Shown piece by piece: positions 47,697 through 58,781 of a stretch of DNA of 64,000 nt. This stretch comes from Mixophyes australis (lineage: Eukaryota; Chordata; Amphibia; Anura; Limnodynastidae), in assembly GCA_036250195.1 (NCBI GenBank), contig JAVHZZ010000007.1, forward strand, positions 160,407,650 through 160,471,649, in the 5' to 3' direction. The translations under genes were made by a program, and so were the position numbers. The notes under the pieces were generated by a model. It was not told the origin of the DNA, made no database searches, and saw only the letters and a list, made by a program, of their open reading frames with translations. Each line of letters opens with the position of its first letter. Within the stretch, counting starts at the first letter, position 1.

Positions 47697-49468
47697 GATG
47701 CCAAATTAGCATTACCAGCCGGGCAGTCAATCAGGAGAGGTGGCTTATCCATGATTAGCTGATATCCATATATATTCCTATATGAGGAGAGCTATTACCC
47801 TATAAGGTTAAGGTATAAGGTATATGGTTACTCTACTGAGTGTAGGATATGGCAGAGTCACTATACAGACACTGCCCCCCTCACAGACGCAGGAGGAATA
47901 AGGGGAATCCGGCCACCCCTGTCATGGTGATTGTTACTATCTCTATAAGCTTTACTGTGATTAGTCCAATTCTACAGGGGGCATTTTTTATCCACCAGAT
48001 CTTATGAAAACCTGAATCTCACATTGATCCCTTTTGTCTGAATTTGAGAAATTTGTGCAGATTTGAATGTTCGACGTATCGATTCATTTATCTATTTATT
48101 GTATGAAGATTGTACCAGATAAATAATATCATTAAATGTAACGCACAGAGGATATGTCAACCTTCAGTATCAGAGAGGACTATGGGAAACCACAGAGCGT
48201 ACGTCATGTGACTCTCACAGCTTCCATATTAGTGGTAATACTGTCACACCATGGTATATAAAGTCATTATAAGATGCACATCCCCTGCGCCATATTTATG
48301 CCACTGTTCATAGGGACTCATTAGACTCTGCGCGATGTAACAGTATGTGGAATGTGAGTCACAAATACAGGGATAACTTAATCTGTACATGTGCAGAACT
48401 CCCAACAGTCCCAATTTGAGGGCTCTGTTCCACCATCCTGATCGGGACAGCGTTGTCCCGTGGGTGGGAAATATGGAAGGTATGTCAGGTGTTGTGAATG
48501 GTGTTTGGAGAGCAGCGCTAGGCACACCCTGGGGTGTGTGGCCCCATCATGATGAGGCCACATCCTCATTCCGCAGCCAGAGACAAACGTTGGGGGCAAT
48601 GTGTATGTAGCTGGAGGCATTTGTGGTACATTAATATCCACCCCGAGCCCAGAGACAGGAGCTGCTGCAGGAACAGCGACGATTAGAGCAAATGTCTCAG
48701 CAGATTTTACATATTTCATTCCACAAATTACAACCAGACGTTAGAATGAGACAAATTATAATAAACAAAACATTTGCTCAGTCTCTCTGTTTGTCCCTCA
48801 GATCAGATGAATAATGAAATGTACAAATGTCTGTAATCCTGGGCTCCTGAACTGTGACCTCAGGAGCTCGTCTGACAATTTACTGGAATACGGATCAATA
48901 CGTCCTGTCCTCAGGACAGTGTGCACAATAGAGATATGAGCTTCAGATGTCAGCGCAGGCCGGGTGTATTAGGAGATTAGCATAATATGAAGTGATGGGA
49001 GGAATCTGCCTGGTGCTCCTGGACCCGGTGTCTGACTCCTTAATGCTCAGTTCCTGTAACACTCATAATGAAACAGAAGTCATCTCAGGGGAAACACTGC
49101 CGCACTCATATTTAAAGGCATATTAGCATTGTGAGAAGAACCGTCGTATAGGATGGGGTTACTTTGCCACCCTGTTGGGGCACCACAGAATGTTTGGGGC
49201 TTTACTTACCATATGTAACCTGCCATTGTGGGTCACTCACTGACTGTAAATGCCGCAGCATGGTGCCCCAGTACAGAGGTCGCTGCTGTCACCAGTCTCC
49301 TTCACCAGCACCTGAAACCACCTATTTCTGGGTGTTGTGAGCAGCCGCTGCAGCGCCACTTTGCTGATAACTGTGGCTGGTTCCTCCTGACTTACTATGG
49401 ATCAGGAGTGCTGGGAAACGAGTAGAGTGTTGACTCAAGGTGCTGGGTTCCACTTGGGAAAACCGGGG
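47697..49468. other. unassigned, about 1.8 kb
   Basis: No gene supported. The stretch at 49140-49440 shares scattered words with LTR-family copy 3 (a CCACCCTGTTG block and a GATCAGG..GTGCTG block) and may be a very old relative. Confidence 0.4.
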
Positions 49469-50275
49469 GATGGATGAGAGTGTTAGTCCTTATCTGTAGG
49501 ACACAGGAATACAGCAGGTATAGGGGTCTCACAGGACAGTCGGATGATGGATGAGAGTGCTAGCTCTGTAGGTTACCGGTATACAGCAGGTATAGGGGTC
49601 TCACAGGACAGTCGGATGATGGATGAGAGTGCTAGCTCTGTAGGTTACCGGTATACAGCAGGTATAGGGGTCTCACAGGACAGTCGGATGATGGATGAGA
49701 GTGCTAGCTCTGTAGGTTACCGGTATACAGCAGGTATAGGGGTCTCACAGGACAGTCGGATGATGGATGAGAGTGTTAGCTCTGTAGGACACAGGAATAC
49801 AGCAGGTATAGGGGTCTCACAGGACAGTCGGATGATGGATGAGAGTGTTAGTCCTTATCTGTAGGTTACCGGCATACAGCAGGTATAGGGGTCTCACAGG
49901 ACAGTCGGATGATGGATGAGAGTGCTAGCTCTGTAGGACACAGGAATACAGCAGGTATAGGGGTCTCACAGGACAGTCGGATGATGGATGAGAGTGCTAG
50001 CTCTGTAGGTTACCGGTATACAGCAGGTATAGAGGTCTCACAGGACAGTCGGATGATGGATGAGAGTGTTAGCTCTGTAGGTTACCGGTATACAGCAGGT
50101 ATAGGGGTCTCACAGGACAGTCGGATGATGGATGAGAGTGCTAGCTCTGTAGGTTACCGGTATACAGCAGGTATAGAGGTCTCACAGGACAGTCGGATGA
50201 TGGATGAGAGTGTTAGCTCTGTAGGTTACCGGTATACAGCAGATATAGTGGTCTCACAGGAACAGAGCACAGGAT
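49469..50275. repeat. 72-bp minisatellite, about 11 units
   Basis: Units contain GGACAGTCGGATGATGGATG, TAGCTCTGTAGGTTACCGGT and ATACAGCAGGTATAGGGGTC. The length is a multiple of three, so one frame stays open with a 24-residue repeat (MMDESASSVGYRY). No flanking coding signals are present. Two linker types alternate: GTTACCGG and GACACAGG. Confidence 0.94.
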
Positions 50276-50496
50276 CTTTAGGAATATTGATCTTTATTTG
50301 ATCATCTTTAGGTCTTTCAAGAGCTGTTACACACACACCAACACTTAAAGGTTGTAAATGTTATACCATTTACAGTATATAGGGCTTCTTGCCCTCGTTA
50401 TACAGTTGTACACACACATACTGGCTGAGTTAATGCTGCTGCCTGTCCCATTAACCAGTCCTATCCGAATCCATAACCTATCACAAGGATAAATTA

Positions 50497-51107
50497 GTCT
50501 AGGTACACACTAAATAATTTTCTGAGGGACGTGTTATCTCAAACGATTGTACCTACGACTGAAGGTCCGATCAGTCTGGCGATTCATGTGTACACACTGA
50601 CACGATTTACTTTCAGATCCGTGCTCTTCATCTGGTCCTTCACCTGGTCCTCTAGTCTTCAGAGAATGACAGCACCATATTCATTCATCTATTATTGTCA
50701 CACTGATTAAAACCGCCTTGTTATAGCTATCCACATTTCCTAAGGAATTTCTTTAGCTTCTGTGACTCGGAAAATAAATATCCTGTCTCAGAATGAACAA
50801 ATGAATTATTCCTTCCACAGCACTCTCTACATTTATTCACCGGGACATTCATTGCCGGCATCAGCTGAAAATAGCCCGACTCTGTAACCTCTATGGAGAT
50901 CGAGAGCATGAGTCCATACACACTGCGTGATGATTGGTGGGAAAATATAAAACAGAACGACCAACCAAATGAAACGATGATCGGCACTTTGGGACGACTT
51001 TAGGTCATCGTGTCACTATACACACTCACACAATATCTGACCAAACGGTCGGATGTCGGCTGAATGGAGGCTTTTCCTGCAATCATCGGCCCAGTGTGTA
51101 CCCAGCC
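50497..51107. mobile_element. Harbinger-like MITE with TTA TSD
   Basis: Ends GTCTAGGTACACAC and GTGTGTACCCAGCC, flanked by TTA on each side (50494-50496, 51108-51110). Subterminal sequence has CCGATC and CGATCGG-type inverted words. No transposase. Confidence 0.78.
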
Positions 51108-51110
51108 TTA

Positions 51111-51604
51111 GGCTCATGATCTTATGTTTAGATTATGCTCAGTGGCAGGGGGTATATTCACATGATTTCTACAATTCTAAACCCAAATGAGCAGAATAAC
51201 CTGGAGCTGACTATAGCAGTTTATACCTTGTATAATATAGATACAAAAGGTCTTATTATCAAAAATTCTGGATTATTCAATGAATTTTTGTCTATAAGAA
51301 CTTTTTTTTCCTTTTTTCCCCTATATGTGCACTATAGGTGATTTCAACAAAATGTAAGACCAAAATTATTTCGGATTAATGGTTTGGTAGAGTATGTTTT
51401 GATATTTCTTTTCTTTTTCATTTTTTGCTTTATATATGTATTAATTCTTGTACAAATAAATTTTATTATATATTTTAAATCTACGGTGGTATTTATAAGA
51501 TAGGATCTATTTGCGTTTGTTTGTTTGTTTGTTTGTTTTTTAGTATATTCACATATCCAGAGAGGAAGCAGATACTGATAATTAGGAGTCAACTGGTCTT
51601 TTTA
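51111..51604. other. unassigned, AT-rich, with (GTTT)n
   Basis: A (GTTT)5-6 tract lies near 51515-51537. No gene recognised. Confidence 0.5.
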
Positions 51605-51930
51605 AGTACTACCTCCCACCCCACCTGCACAGAGGACAGGAGGAGGTGAAGGGAGGGTGAGTTGGGAGTGAGATAGGGGAGGGTAAAGGGAAGTTCAGGT
51701 GCCGTTGGGAGAAATAAAGAACAGGAGAAGGTGAAGGGAGAGTTAGCTGGGACCAGGAGGAGGTGGAGAGAGGTTGAGTTAGGATTGGGAGAAGTGAAGG
51801 ACGGGTAGGAGTGAGAGAAGAAAGGGACCAGAGGTGGTGAAAGGAGGACAAGGTGGGCTTGAGAGGAGACGTGAACAGGGGTAGGTGGTGGGAGACTGAA
51901 GTGTGGTTGGAAGAATTGAGGAGGAGGTTG
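51605..51930. repeat. polypurine-rich tract
   Basis: A strand-biased AG stretch with repeated AGGAGGTG, GGGAGGGTGAG and GTTGGGA words. No regular period is visible. Confidence 0.75.
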
Positions 51931-53240
51931 TGAAACCCTGCAAGGATCCTGATACGACAGCTGCTCTACTCTGTTAGAGGACGGATCATGATCAGTCTTT
52001 ACTCACATGCTGAAAAATCTCTGTATGAATAGTTTTGCTGCTACAATGGATCAGTAAATGTAGAACTTACATTTAGAGGGCAAACGTTTAGTTGTATTAA
52101 CTAGAGGGGTCAGGGTAATAAAACATTACATTAAAGTGCTGTCTGGGATATAGTCGGGGGGATTTCTACCAAAATCTCCTGGACAACATTCACGTTTTAT
52201 TGGAATTCATTTATTGAATTACCAACGGAATTGATGCTGATTTATTGGCTGTTAAATATAGTAAATCCTAAACACCATCATTAAATTCAGACTTCAGATT
52301 TCCTGGGATCATTCCTTGAAGATCAGCACAATGTGGTTACTGGATATTTTTTTAAAATCAAGTGATAGAAATTGTTCATTTATTGTCCTCGAGATCCTCA
52401 TGGTACATTCAAGTATATATTGCAGAAACATTTCATTAACAAAAAGTAAACTTAATATAGTGACGGGATCAGTCCAGCACATAAGAGATGATACATTTTT
52501 ATCAAACCATAATTTAATATTGATGTTTTCATATATACAAGTGAAATTTACATTGGAAAGTAAAGCAAGTCAGATATTTCTGTATATTAAACTAATCAAA
52601 CAAATAAAACACTTCTTGTTTTAAAATGAGAATCCGCTAACACAACTGGAATGAATAACAGCTTAAATGCCTCCAATAGGGCTTGAAAAATATAAGTGTC
52701 CCTTAGAGATTCAAGGGAGATTCTTTGAGTTTATTGAGTTTATGTAGAAATGCGAATATACATCGCGAAAATCCTCTACCAAAAAGTGTCTCCCTCTGGG
52801 TCAGGGAACAATAACAAGAGTCAGGAATCGGGAAAAGTTCCAAACGAAATATTGATGCAAAACAACCAACCAAAAGGGGTTTGTCCAAGGGAAGAGGTAA
52901 AATCCTGTGTAGAAGAAATGGCGCTGGTTTAGTAAAAGTTTACGCGACCTGGGGAGGTTCTGGAAGGAATGTTGGACGGAAACTGCTCGCAGTGCCTCAA
53001 AATCAAACGTTAGTACAATGTCTTGGAACAGAAGAAAACATGCACTACACTAATTGTATCCAAAACTAAGTCCATCTGGATAGTAAAATGCCCGGTACAC
53101 CTCCCAGCAGGTGGAACGTTTAACTCCTCAGTAACACACCTGGGAGTCTGTGGATAACTCCATGTGTGCTGATGTAGCTGTTGTGGGACAGTCTATCTCT
53201 GAGGGCGATAGTGACTCTGAACAAACTCTGAAAGTCATCT
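51931..53240 (-). other. region downstream of the dpp10-like stop; possible 3' UTR
   Basis: This is downstream of the dpp10-like stop codon on the minus strand. The nearest canonical AATAAA on that strand is at about 52730-52735, which would give a 3' UTR near 0.5 kb. Others lie further on, near 52240 and 52378. Which one is used cannot be told from sequence. Confidence 0.35.
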
Positions 53241-53378
53241 TCATTCATCTTCTTCAACTTCCTGCAGAACAATCGGAGCTTCTCCCTGTGAACAGTCACT
53301 GAAGAAGCGGAGCAGATTGCTGTAGAGGTGGAAGCGGCTCTTCTCAGACGAGATGCTGTGACCTTCATCCGGATAGAT
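53241..53378 (-). CDS. dpp10: terminal coding exon of a dpp10-like gene
   Basis: The exon encodes the last 45 residues plus a TGA stop (53241-53243). It begins IYPDEGHSISSEKS, continues HLYSNLLRFFSDC and ends in an acidic VEEDE tail. This is the C-terminal part of the alpha/beta-hydrolase domain of the DPP4-like family; the His in DEGH corresponds to the family's catalytic His. DPP10 is a catalytically inactive, single-pass membrane protein that associates with Kv4 potassium channels in neurons (family knowledge). The acceptor is strong: a pyrimidine tract followed by CTTCTCCAG at 53379-53387. DPP6, the closest paralogue, has a different tail, so DPP10 is preferred. A larger open frame in another register overlaps it but has no support. 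Confidence 0.85.
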   Translation of the reverse strand: MYPDEGHSISSEKSRFHLYSNLLRFFSDCSQGEAPIVLQEVEEDE

Positions 53379-54202
53379 CTGGAGAAGGAGAGAGAAACGT
53401 GCAATGATGAATGTTTGTGGTGGACATTGTATTGTCTACAAAGTGACGTGAGGATGAAGATGACGAGAGCCCCGCACAGCGCAGCCCCCTCTATTATTAT
53501 AGAGATCCAGCATCATTGCTCATTGTCAGCTGGAGAATTAGCTCTTCTGATTCCTTCCATGATGTGTAATAAAAACGTCTCCAGAGATTACAGATAATCA
53601 ATTTCAGAAAATGTGCATCCCGGTAATAGCACAAAGGATCCAAACTTATCTGAGAAATATAATTACATCCAATCACGTGACATCTACGGCCATCTTTATC
53701 TGGAGCTGAGGAGATGCTGGATTGTGACCATATAACACTATAGATCAGGCGATGATACTGATCTATGTCTCACAAGCTCCACACAAAATCACCACTAAAT
53801 AAACAATATCCCCAGTTCTATATCTGTAGCTAAATATCTCCATTTGTCTGCAATGAGAGAGAACCAGAATGAATGATAACAAAGTGACATAGGAAGTGAG
53901 AGGCTGCGACACACACGGAGGATGTGACACACGCCGAGATTGCGGCACACACCAAGGCTACGGCAAACGCCGAGGCTGCGGCACACAGAGAGGCTGCGGA
54001 ATACACAAACGCTGCGGCACACACCAAGGTTATGAAGGCTGTGGCATACACTGAAGCTGCGAGCACTATACTGAATCAGCTAATTAAAGAAAGCTGAGTG
54101 GGATGAATTGTCTCAGAGGAACATAATATCATAGTATCAGTGGGTACAGCTGATGGTTAGATACACCCTGGGAGCACACATATTCTCCTTTTTCCAGTTC
54201 GG
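53379..54202 (-). other. dpp10-like last intron, 3' portion
   Basis: Intronic by position. It contains an 18-bp repeat (53909-54063) and otherwise unassigned sequence. Confidence 0.6.
53909..54063. repeat. 18-bp degenerate tandem repeat
   Basis: About eight imperfect units of GGCTGCGGCACACACCAA type. Because the unit is a multiple of three, frames stay open on the minus strand, but no gene is implied. Confidence 0.8.
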
Positions 54203-54207
54203 CCTTC

Positions 54208-54860
54208 TGCCACACATAGGAATCCGGCTGTTACTTTTCAAATCCGCTGTCTGGTACGTTCCCTCTACTCTTCCCTCAGCTCCCGGCACAGAGCCTTGTG
54301 CCATAATAATACTTTGTCTAACAGAAGGTGCATGGCCCTTTAAGAAATCTGAACCTGTGATCATGTGTTCTGACCTGAGATCCACCCAATTTATCAGATT
54401 AGCTATATTAACCTGCTCAGCCCACAGGCCTGTGCCAGAGTATTAGGCTCCAAACCTTTACTTCAGCGTCCCAGTTCTCCTTGTGGCTGAACTCTGTGAA
54501 TTCTGACACGGACCGTTCCTGAACTCTCTCCTGGCTGTCGATTGGTATTGTTTATGCTCCTGTTTGTTACTGACTCGGCTTGTTCTGTCACTCCTTCTGT
54601 TTGCTGTTCTGGCACTCTACAGTCCGTTTGTGTAGCAGTTCCAGCTACGTTGACCAGTCTCTTACAGTTTGATGTCAGCTCGTCACACCTGGAGGCAGCA
54701 CAGAGGGCTGCGACCTGCGAACCTACCTGCAGCGAAGCCCAGACCTCCTTGCAGGGTTAACTGGCAAAAAACGGAGCTTCCTTAGACTACGCGCCTGTTA
54801 CTGCCAGCGATAATCCTGGTTGGCGAAAGTGAATCCACACTATCCGCTAGATTCTTGACA
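54208..54860 (+). mobile_element. solo LTR with CCTTC TSD
   Basis: A 653-bp segment with TGCCACACATAGG at the start and CTAGATTCTTGACA at the end, flanked by CCTTC (54203-54207 and 54861-54865). The 3' third has GCGACCTGCGAACC and TTAGACTACGCGCC, related to the solo LTR at 17526-18151. Probably Ty3/gypsy type. It lies in the dpp10-like intron, antisense to the gene. Confidence 0.85.
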
Positions 54861-54961
54861 CCTTCACTACATATAAGTGCGTCTTTGTACACGAAGAGAT
54901 GTAAAAATCTTCCGATGAACTTTGCTAGAGTATAGATATCCTATCAAAAGTCCACCCTCCT

Positions 54962-55148
54962 GAAGTCTTTGTCTTATGTGTACTTGAATGTTTCCTGTGT
55001 TATTGTTTTTTGTTACTTTTTTGATGGTTTATGGGCAGTTCTGACTGATTTATTGGATCTACATTATGCACTGTACTCTGTGGTAACTGCTATGTTTGTT
55101 ACATATTCTTTTACTAAAAACTTAATAAAAACCTTTTGAGAAAAAAAA
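54962..55148 (+). mobile_element. LINE 3' end with poly(A) and 16-bp TSD
   Basis: A 187-bp insertion ends with AATAAA (55124-55129), CCTTTTGAG and a poly(A) run. The 16-mer AAAAGTCCACCCTCCT stands on both sides (54946-54961, 55149-55164). This is the mark of target-primed retroposition by an L1-type machinery. There is no coding part, and the source family is not identified. Confidence 0.88.
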
Positions 55149-55199
55149 AAAAGTCCACCCTCCTACTACTTTACTACCACGCCTTTTCATTATTCTTTT

Positions 55200-55557
55200 T
55201 GTTACGAGCTGCGATCCATGGCTCATCTCTCCTGCTTGTATCCCGGCTGTCATAGAAACTGCTGGGATGTCACTTCCAGTTTGTAGGTCTCGTGACTCGG
55301 ATATCCTGTCTTTCTGCCAGACCTGACCCTCACCTCACTGCCTGCTTGTGCCCTATGACCTTGGACTGTCTCTGGTTACCTCTTGCCGTCACCCCCTTGC
55401 CCGCGCTATGGTTATATTCATAAGCTTGTACTACGCAGAGCATAAGACCTGGGGGCATCCTGTGAGAGCAACAAGCTCTAGGGGAAAGTTGGCTGCTATA
55501 GGTGAAGACCTCTACCACCTGTTCTACAAGCTTATGACAATAGCCGTTAGCCAAACA
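55200..55557 (+). repeat. 5' LTR, internally deleted
   Basis: Starts TGTTACGAGCTGCGATCC and ends CGTTAGCCAAACA. It aligns with both ends of the 3' LTR but lacks about 300 bp of its interior: TAGGTC is followed almost directly by GTGACTCGGATATCC. Confidence 0.82.
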
Positions 55558-55597
55558 TTACAACTAGCCAGTGAAGTATCTGGAAGAACTCACTTCC

Positions 55598-56307
55598 ATG
55601 GATGAAAGCGGGACAAATCCTTCTCCAGCCAGTTGCTGGATAGTCAGATTCAAACCTTATCCCAGATGGTCCAAGGTTTGTTGCACCGCTTATCTGCACA
55701 AGAAGAAGCCTCCAGGACCTCACAGGTCACTTCAGCACCTACTGTTGGGCCCAAGTTGAATTTACCGGACCAATTTTCTGGAGACAGAAGCTTGTTCCGC
55801 AACTTTAAGAAGAGCTGCAAACTGTATTTTTGCCTTCAGCCTCGCTCCTACGGCTGTGAGCAACAGAGAGTGGGAATAGTAATTTCGCTCCTTCAGGGTG
55901 ACCCTCAGTCCTGGGATTTCGGCTTGCCTTCTGATAGTCCCTCATTAAGATCAGTGGATAAGTTCTTTAATGCCTTAGGTCTCCTGTATGACAACCCGGA
56001 TCGAGTGGCTTCTGCTGAGTCCCAACTCAGATCACTTAAACAAGGCCGAGGCTCCGCTGAGATGTATTCTGCCGAGTTCCAGCGGTGGTCCACTGACAGT
56101 GAGTGGAATGACCCTGCATTACGCAGTCAGTTCCGTTTAGGCCTGTCAGATCAAATTAAGGACTCCATAGTTCAATACCCTTCACCTACCTTTCTGGAGG
56201 GACTTCTGCAACTGACTATAAAGGTTGATAGACGCATAAAAGAAAGAAAAGCTGAGAAGGAAGCACCTACCTCAGGTACAGTCCTTTCCCTGTCCCTCCT
56301 ACTATAA
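55598..56307 (+). pseudogene. chromovirus gag, frameshifted
   Basis: The ATG at 55598 opens MDESGTNPSPAS, then a one-base loss near 55630 shifts the frame. The main part (55633-56304) contains DSQIQTLSQMVQGL, a coiled-coil-like start, then LPDQFSGDRSLFRNF and the YSAEFQRW and QFRLGLSDQIKD segments typical of the Ty3/gypsy capsid domain. It ends with TAA at 56305, before the nucleocapsid knuckle. In related elements gag and pol are read as one or two frames. Confidence 0.87.
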
Positions 56308-56815
56308 AAAAGCAGCAGAACCTATGCAGCTAGGGACTTTCACCTCTCTCCAGAGGAAAGAACTAGGAAACGTACCTTAGGTCTTTGTCTATACTGTGGG
56401 ACACTTTCAGTTCATCTAGGACTGCAGTTTATTTCTTCCAAAAATGCCTTATTAGTTCCCACTCATATTACATTTGGATCACGCTCCACCGCCATCTTAG
56501 CCTTTTTAGATAGCAGTGCCGCAGGGAATTTTTTAATTATCGGCTTTGCCAAATCTCTTGGGATTCCTCTCATGAAAATCAACACTACAATCACAGTTTC
56601 TGGTCTGGATGGAGGCCTTTAATCAATGGCAGGATTTCCTACAAGACTCTGCCATTACAACTAATGATGGGAACTCTTCATTCCGAAAAACCTGTCTCTC
56701 TCTCTCATTAACTGCCCTTCTGTTCCACTAATTCTGGGTCATCCCTGGCTCCATCTCCATAACCCAGTTATTGATTGGAGCTTAGGAGAGATTGTCCGCT
56801 GGAATTGCTCTCAAA
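56308..56815 (+). pseudogene. nucleocapsid remnant and aspartic protease
   Basis: Same frame as gag after its stop. LSPEERTRKR leads to CLYCG, but the His spacing is off and the third Cys is missing, so the zinc knuckle is broken. The protease active-site region reads AFLDSSAAGNF, with Ser where the D-[ST]-G motif needs Gly (56509-56517). A TAA at 56620-56622 stops it. A further stretch in another frame, ILGHPWLHLHNPVIDW, is the conserved protease end. Confidence 0.82.
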
Positions 56816-57748
56816 ATTGGGTGTTTTTTCGTGTCTAAGAAGGATGGTAGTCTTTTCCCTTGCATTGATTTCCAAGGATTAAACAAGATCACCATTAAAA
56901 ACACCTATCCACTCCCACTCATCTCAGTACTGTTCGATCAACTCAGAAATGCTACTGTCTACACCAAGATTGATCTACGAGGTGCTCACAACCTCATCCG
57001 CATCAGGGAAGGTGAAGAGTGGAAGACTGCATTCAACACTCCCAATCCGGATTTACCATTCAAACTGGAGGTAGACGCCTCTGAGGTAGGTGCTGGTGCT
57101 GTCCTATCCCAGAGGGATCCCTGCAACCATAGATTGCATCCATGTGCTTTCTTATTGCGGAAATTTTCTGTTGCTGAGGTTAACTATGATATTAGCAATT
57201 CAGAACTTCTAGCAATTAAGTGGGCCTTTGAAGAGGGGCGTCACTGGTTGGAGGCAGCTGTTCATACGATTTCAGTCTTTACTGATCACAAAAATCTCTT
57301 GTACATTGAAACTGCAAAACGGTTAAACTCCAGACAAGCTCGATGGGCATTATTTTTCACTCGTTTTACGTTTGTCATAACCTATAGATCTGGATCCAAG
57401 AATACCAAGGCGGATGCGTTGTCTAGAAGCTTTATTCCTCACCAATTACCTGCTGGAGAACCGCAGCCCATTATTCCTTCTTCCATTATACACCCCGGTT
57501 TGGCCCAAGACCTAGGAAATACCATTCCTCAATTCCAGAAATTAGATCCTTCAGAAACACCTGCAGGTTGCCTATTTGCAGTTCATCTACGAAGAGCAGT
57601 TCTTTCTGAGGCCCACGAGAACAAGTCTGCCGGGCATCCGGGTATCTCCAAAACTGTTGTTCTTTCCTGTGAAGATTGCACAAAAAACAAAACTTCCAGA
57701 AACTGTCTCTCAGGCCCGCTTATGCCCTGCCATTGTCTACTCCTATAA
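56816..57748 (+). pseudogene. truncated reverse transcriptase fused to RNase H and integrase N-terminus
   Basis: Begins [16 protein letters not shown] and continues through [15 protein letters not shown] and EEWKTAFNT, the first RT blocks. It then jumps at about 57041 straight to [18 protein letters not shown], the RNase H start. The palm with the catalytic YxDD box, the thumb and the connection are gone, yet the frame is kept. RNase H shows its four acidic positions: D in EVDAS, E in NSELLAI, D in FTDHKNL and D in KADALS. It ends in a damaged integrase zinc-binding region (GHPGISKT, then CEDC too early). Confidence 0.88.
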
Positions 57749-58152
57749 AACCCTGGACGCATTTCTCAATGGATTTTATTGTGGATCTGCCATGTTCTTC
57801 AGGAAACAACACCATTTTGGTAATAGTGGACTGTTTCAGTAAGATGTCTCATTTTATTCCATTGACCAAGCTTCCCAGTGCTCAGAGTCTGGCTGTACTC
57901 TTTATACAGCATGTTTTCCGTCTCCATGGCTTACCTGTTGATATTGTCTCAGACCGCGGCTCCCAATTTGTTGCCCAATTCTGGAAGTCCTTCTATAGCC
58001 TCCTTAGGATTAACATCAGCTTCTCATCAGCCTATTATCCACAGTCCAACGGACAGACTGAAAGAGTTAATCAATCTTTAGAACAATTTATACGCTTTTA
58101 TACCTCGGAATTTGAAGACAATTGGTCATCTTTTCTTCCAGTTCCCATATAA
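57676..58152 (+). pseudogene. integrase core
   Basis: A second frame, overlapping the end of the preceding one, covers the integrase catalytic core. D in SMDFIVDLP, D in IVSDRGSQF and E in SNGQTERVNQS are all present, and the last two are separated by exactly 35 residues, the D(35)E spacing. A frameshift near 57725 precedes it, and another near 58145 ends it after SSFLPVPI. Confidence 0.9.
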
Positions 58153-58780
58153 TAATTTGTGTCATTCCTCCACTCGCACCTCTCCATTTTTCTGCAATTT
58201 TGGTTTCTATCCAAGGTCCAACTCATTGTCCTCTCTCAACCATTCTGGCCTCTTGGAGATACGTTCCACGGCTTCTCATCTCAGGATCATCTGGAAGAAA
58301 GTCCACTTTGCTTTATTACGGGCCTCTTTCCAGTCTAAAAGGTTTGCAGACCATTACCGAGGAATTAGTTATTTTAAAGTGGGTCAAAAGTTCTGGCTAT
58401 CCACTCATAATATCAGGCTCAAACAACCCTGTAAAAAACTTGGCCCTAGATTAATTTTTTTTTTAATTTTTTTTTTAAACAGGTCAATCCTGTCGCCTTC
58501 AGGTTGAAGCTTCCCTGTTCTTTTAGGATTCCGAACACTTTCCATTGTTCTCTCCTGAAGTCTGTTAACTTGGAGGATCATCAGAGATTTGTGGTGGAAA
58601 AAACTCTTGATTCTACAAATCTCCAGGGGCAAATCCATTTCCTGGTACAGTGGAAGGGAACGATCCTGTGCCCTGCAGAGCTGTTTACACCCCGGCAAGC
58701 TCATTAGAGAATTTTTCAAACAATTTCCCAACAACCCAGGAAGTCAGGGTTCCTTAACCCCTCCTCAAGGAGGTGGGGTA
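58153..58780 (+). pseudogene. integrase C-terminus and chromodomain remnant
   Basis: One frame carries NNLCHSSTRTSPFFCNFGFY and KVGQKFWLSTHNI (to about 58455). A T-rich stretch (58456-58482) replaces the expected coding sequence. Another frame resumes with LPCSFRIPNTFHCSLL and the chromodomain core VVEKTLDS and FLVQWKG. A last shift near 58690 precedes IREFFKQFPNNPG. The chromodomain identifies the element as a chromovirus. Confidence 0.85.
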
Positions 58781-58781
58781 C

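Noticed and set aside
49544..50301. Open frame with 24-residue repeats
   Set aside because: The 72-bp unit is a multiple of three; no start context, splice sites or family match.
53120..53404. 94-codon minus-strand frame over the dpp10-like terminal exon
   Set aside because: It is a different register, crosses the splice acceptor and shows no family similarity; the shorter exon frame does.
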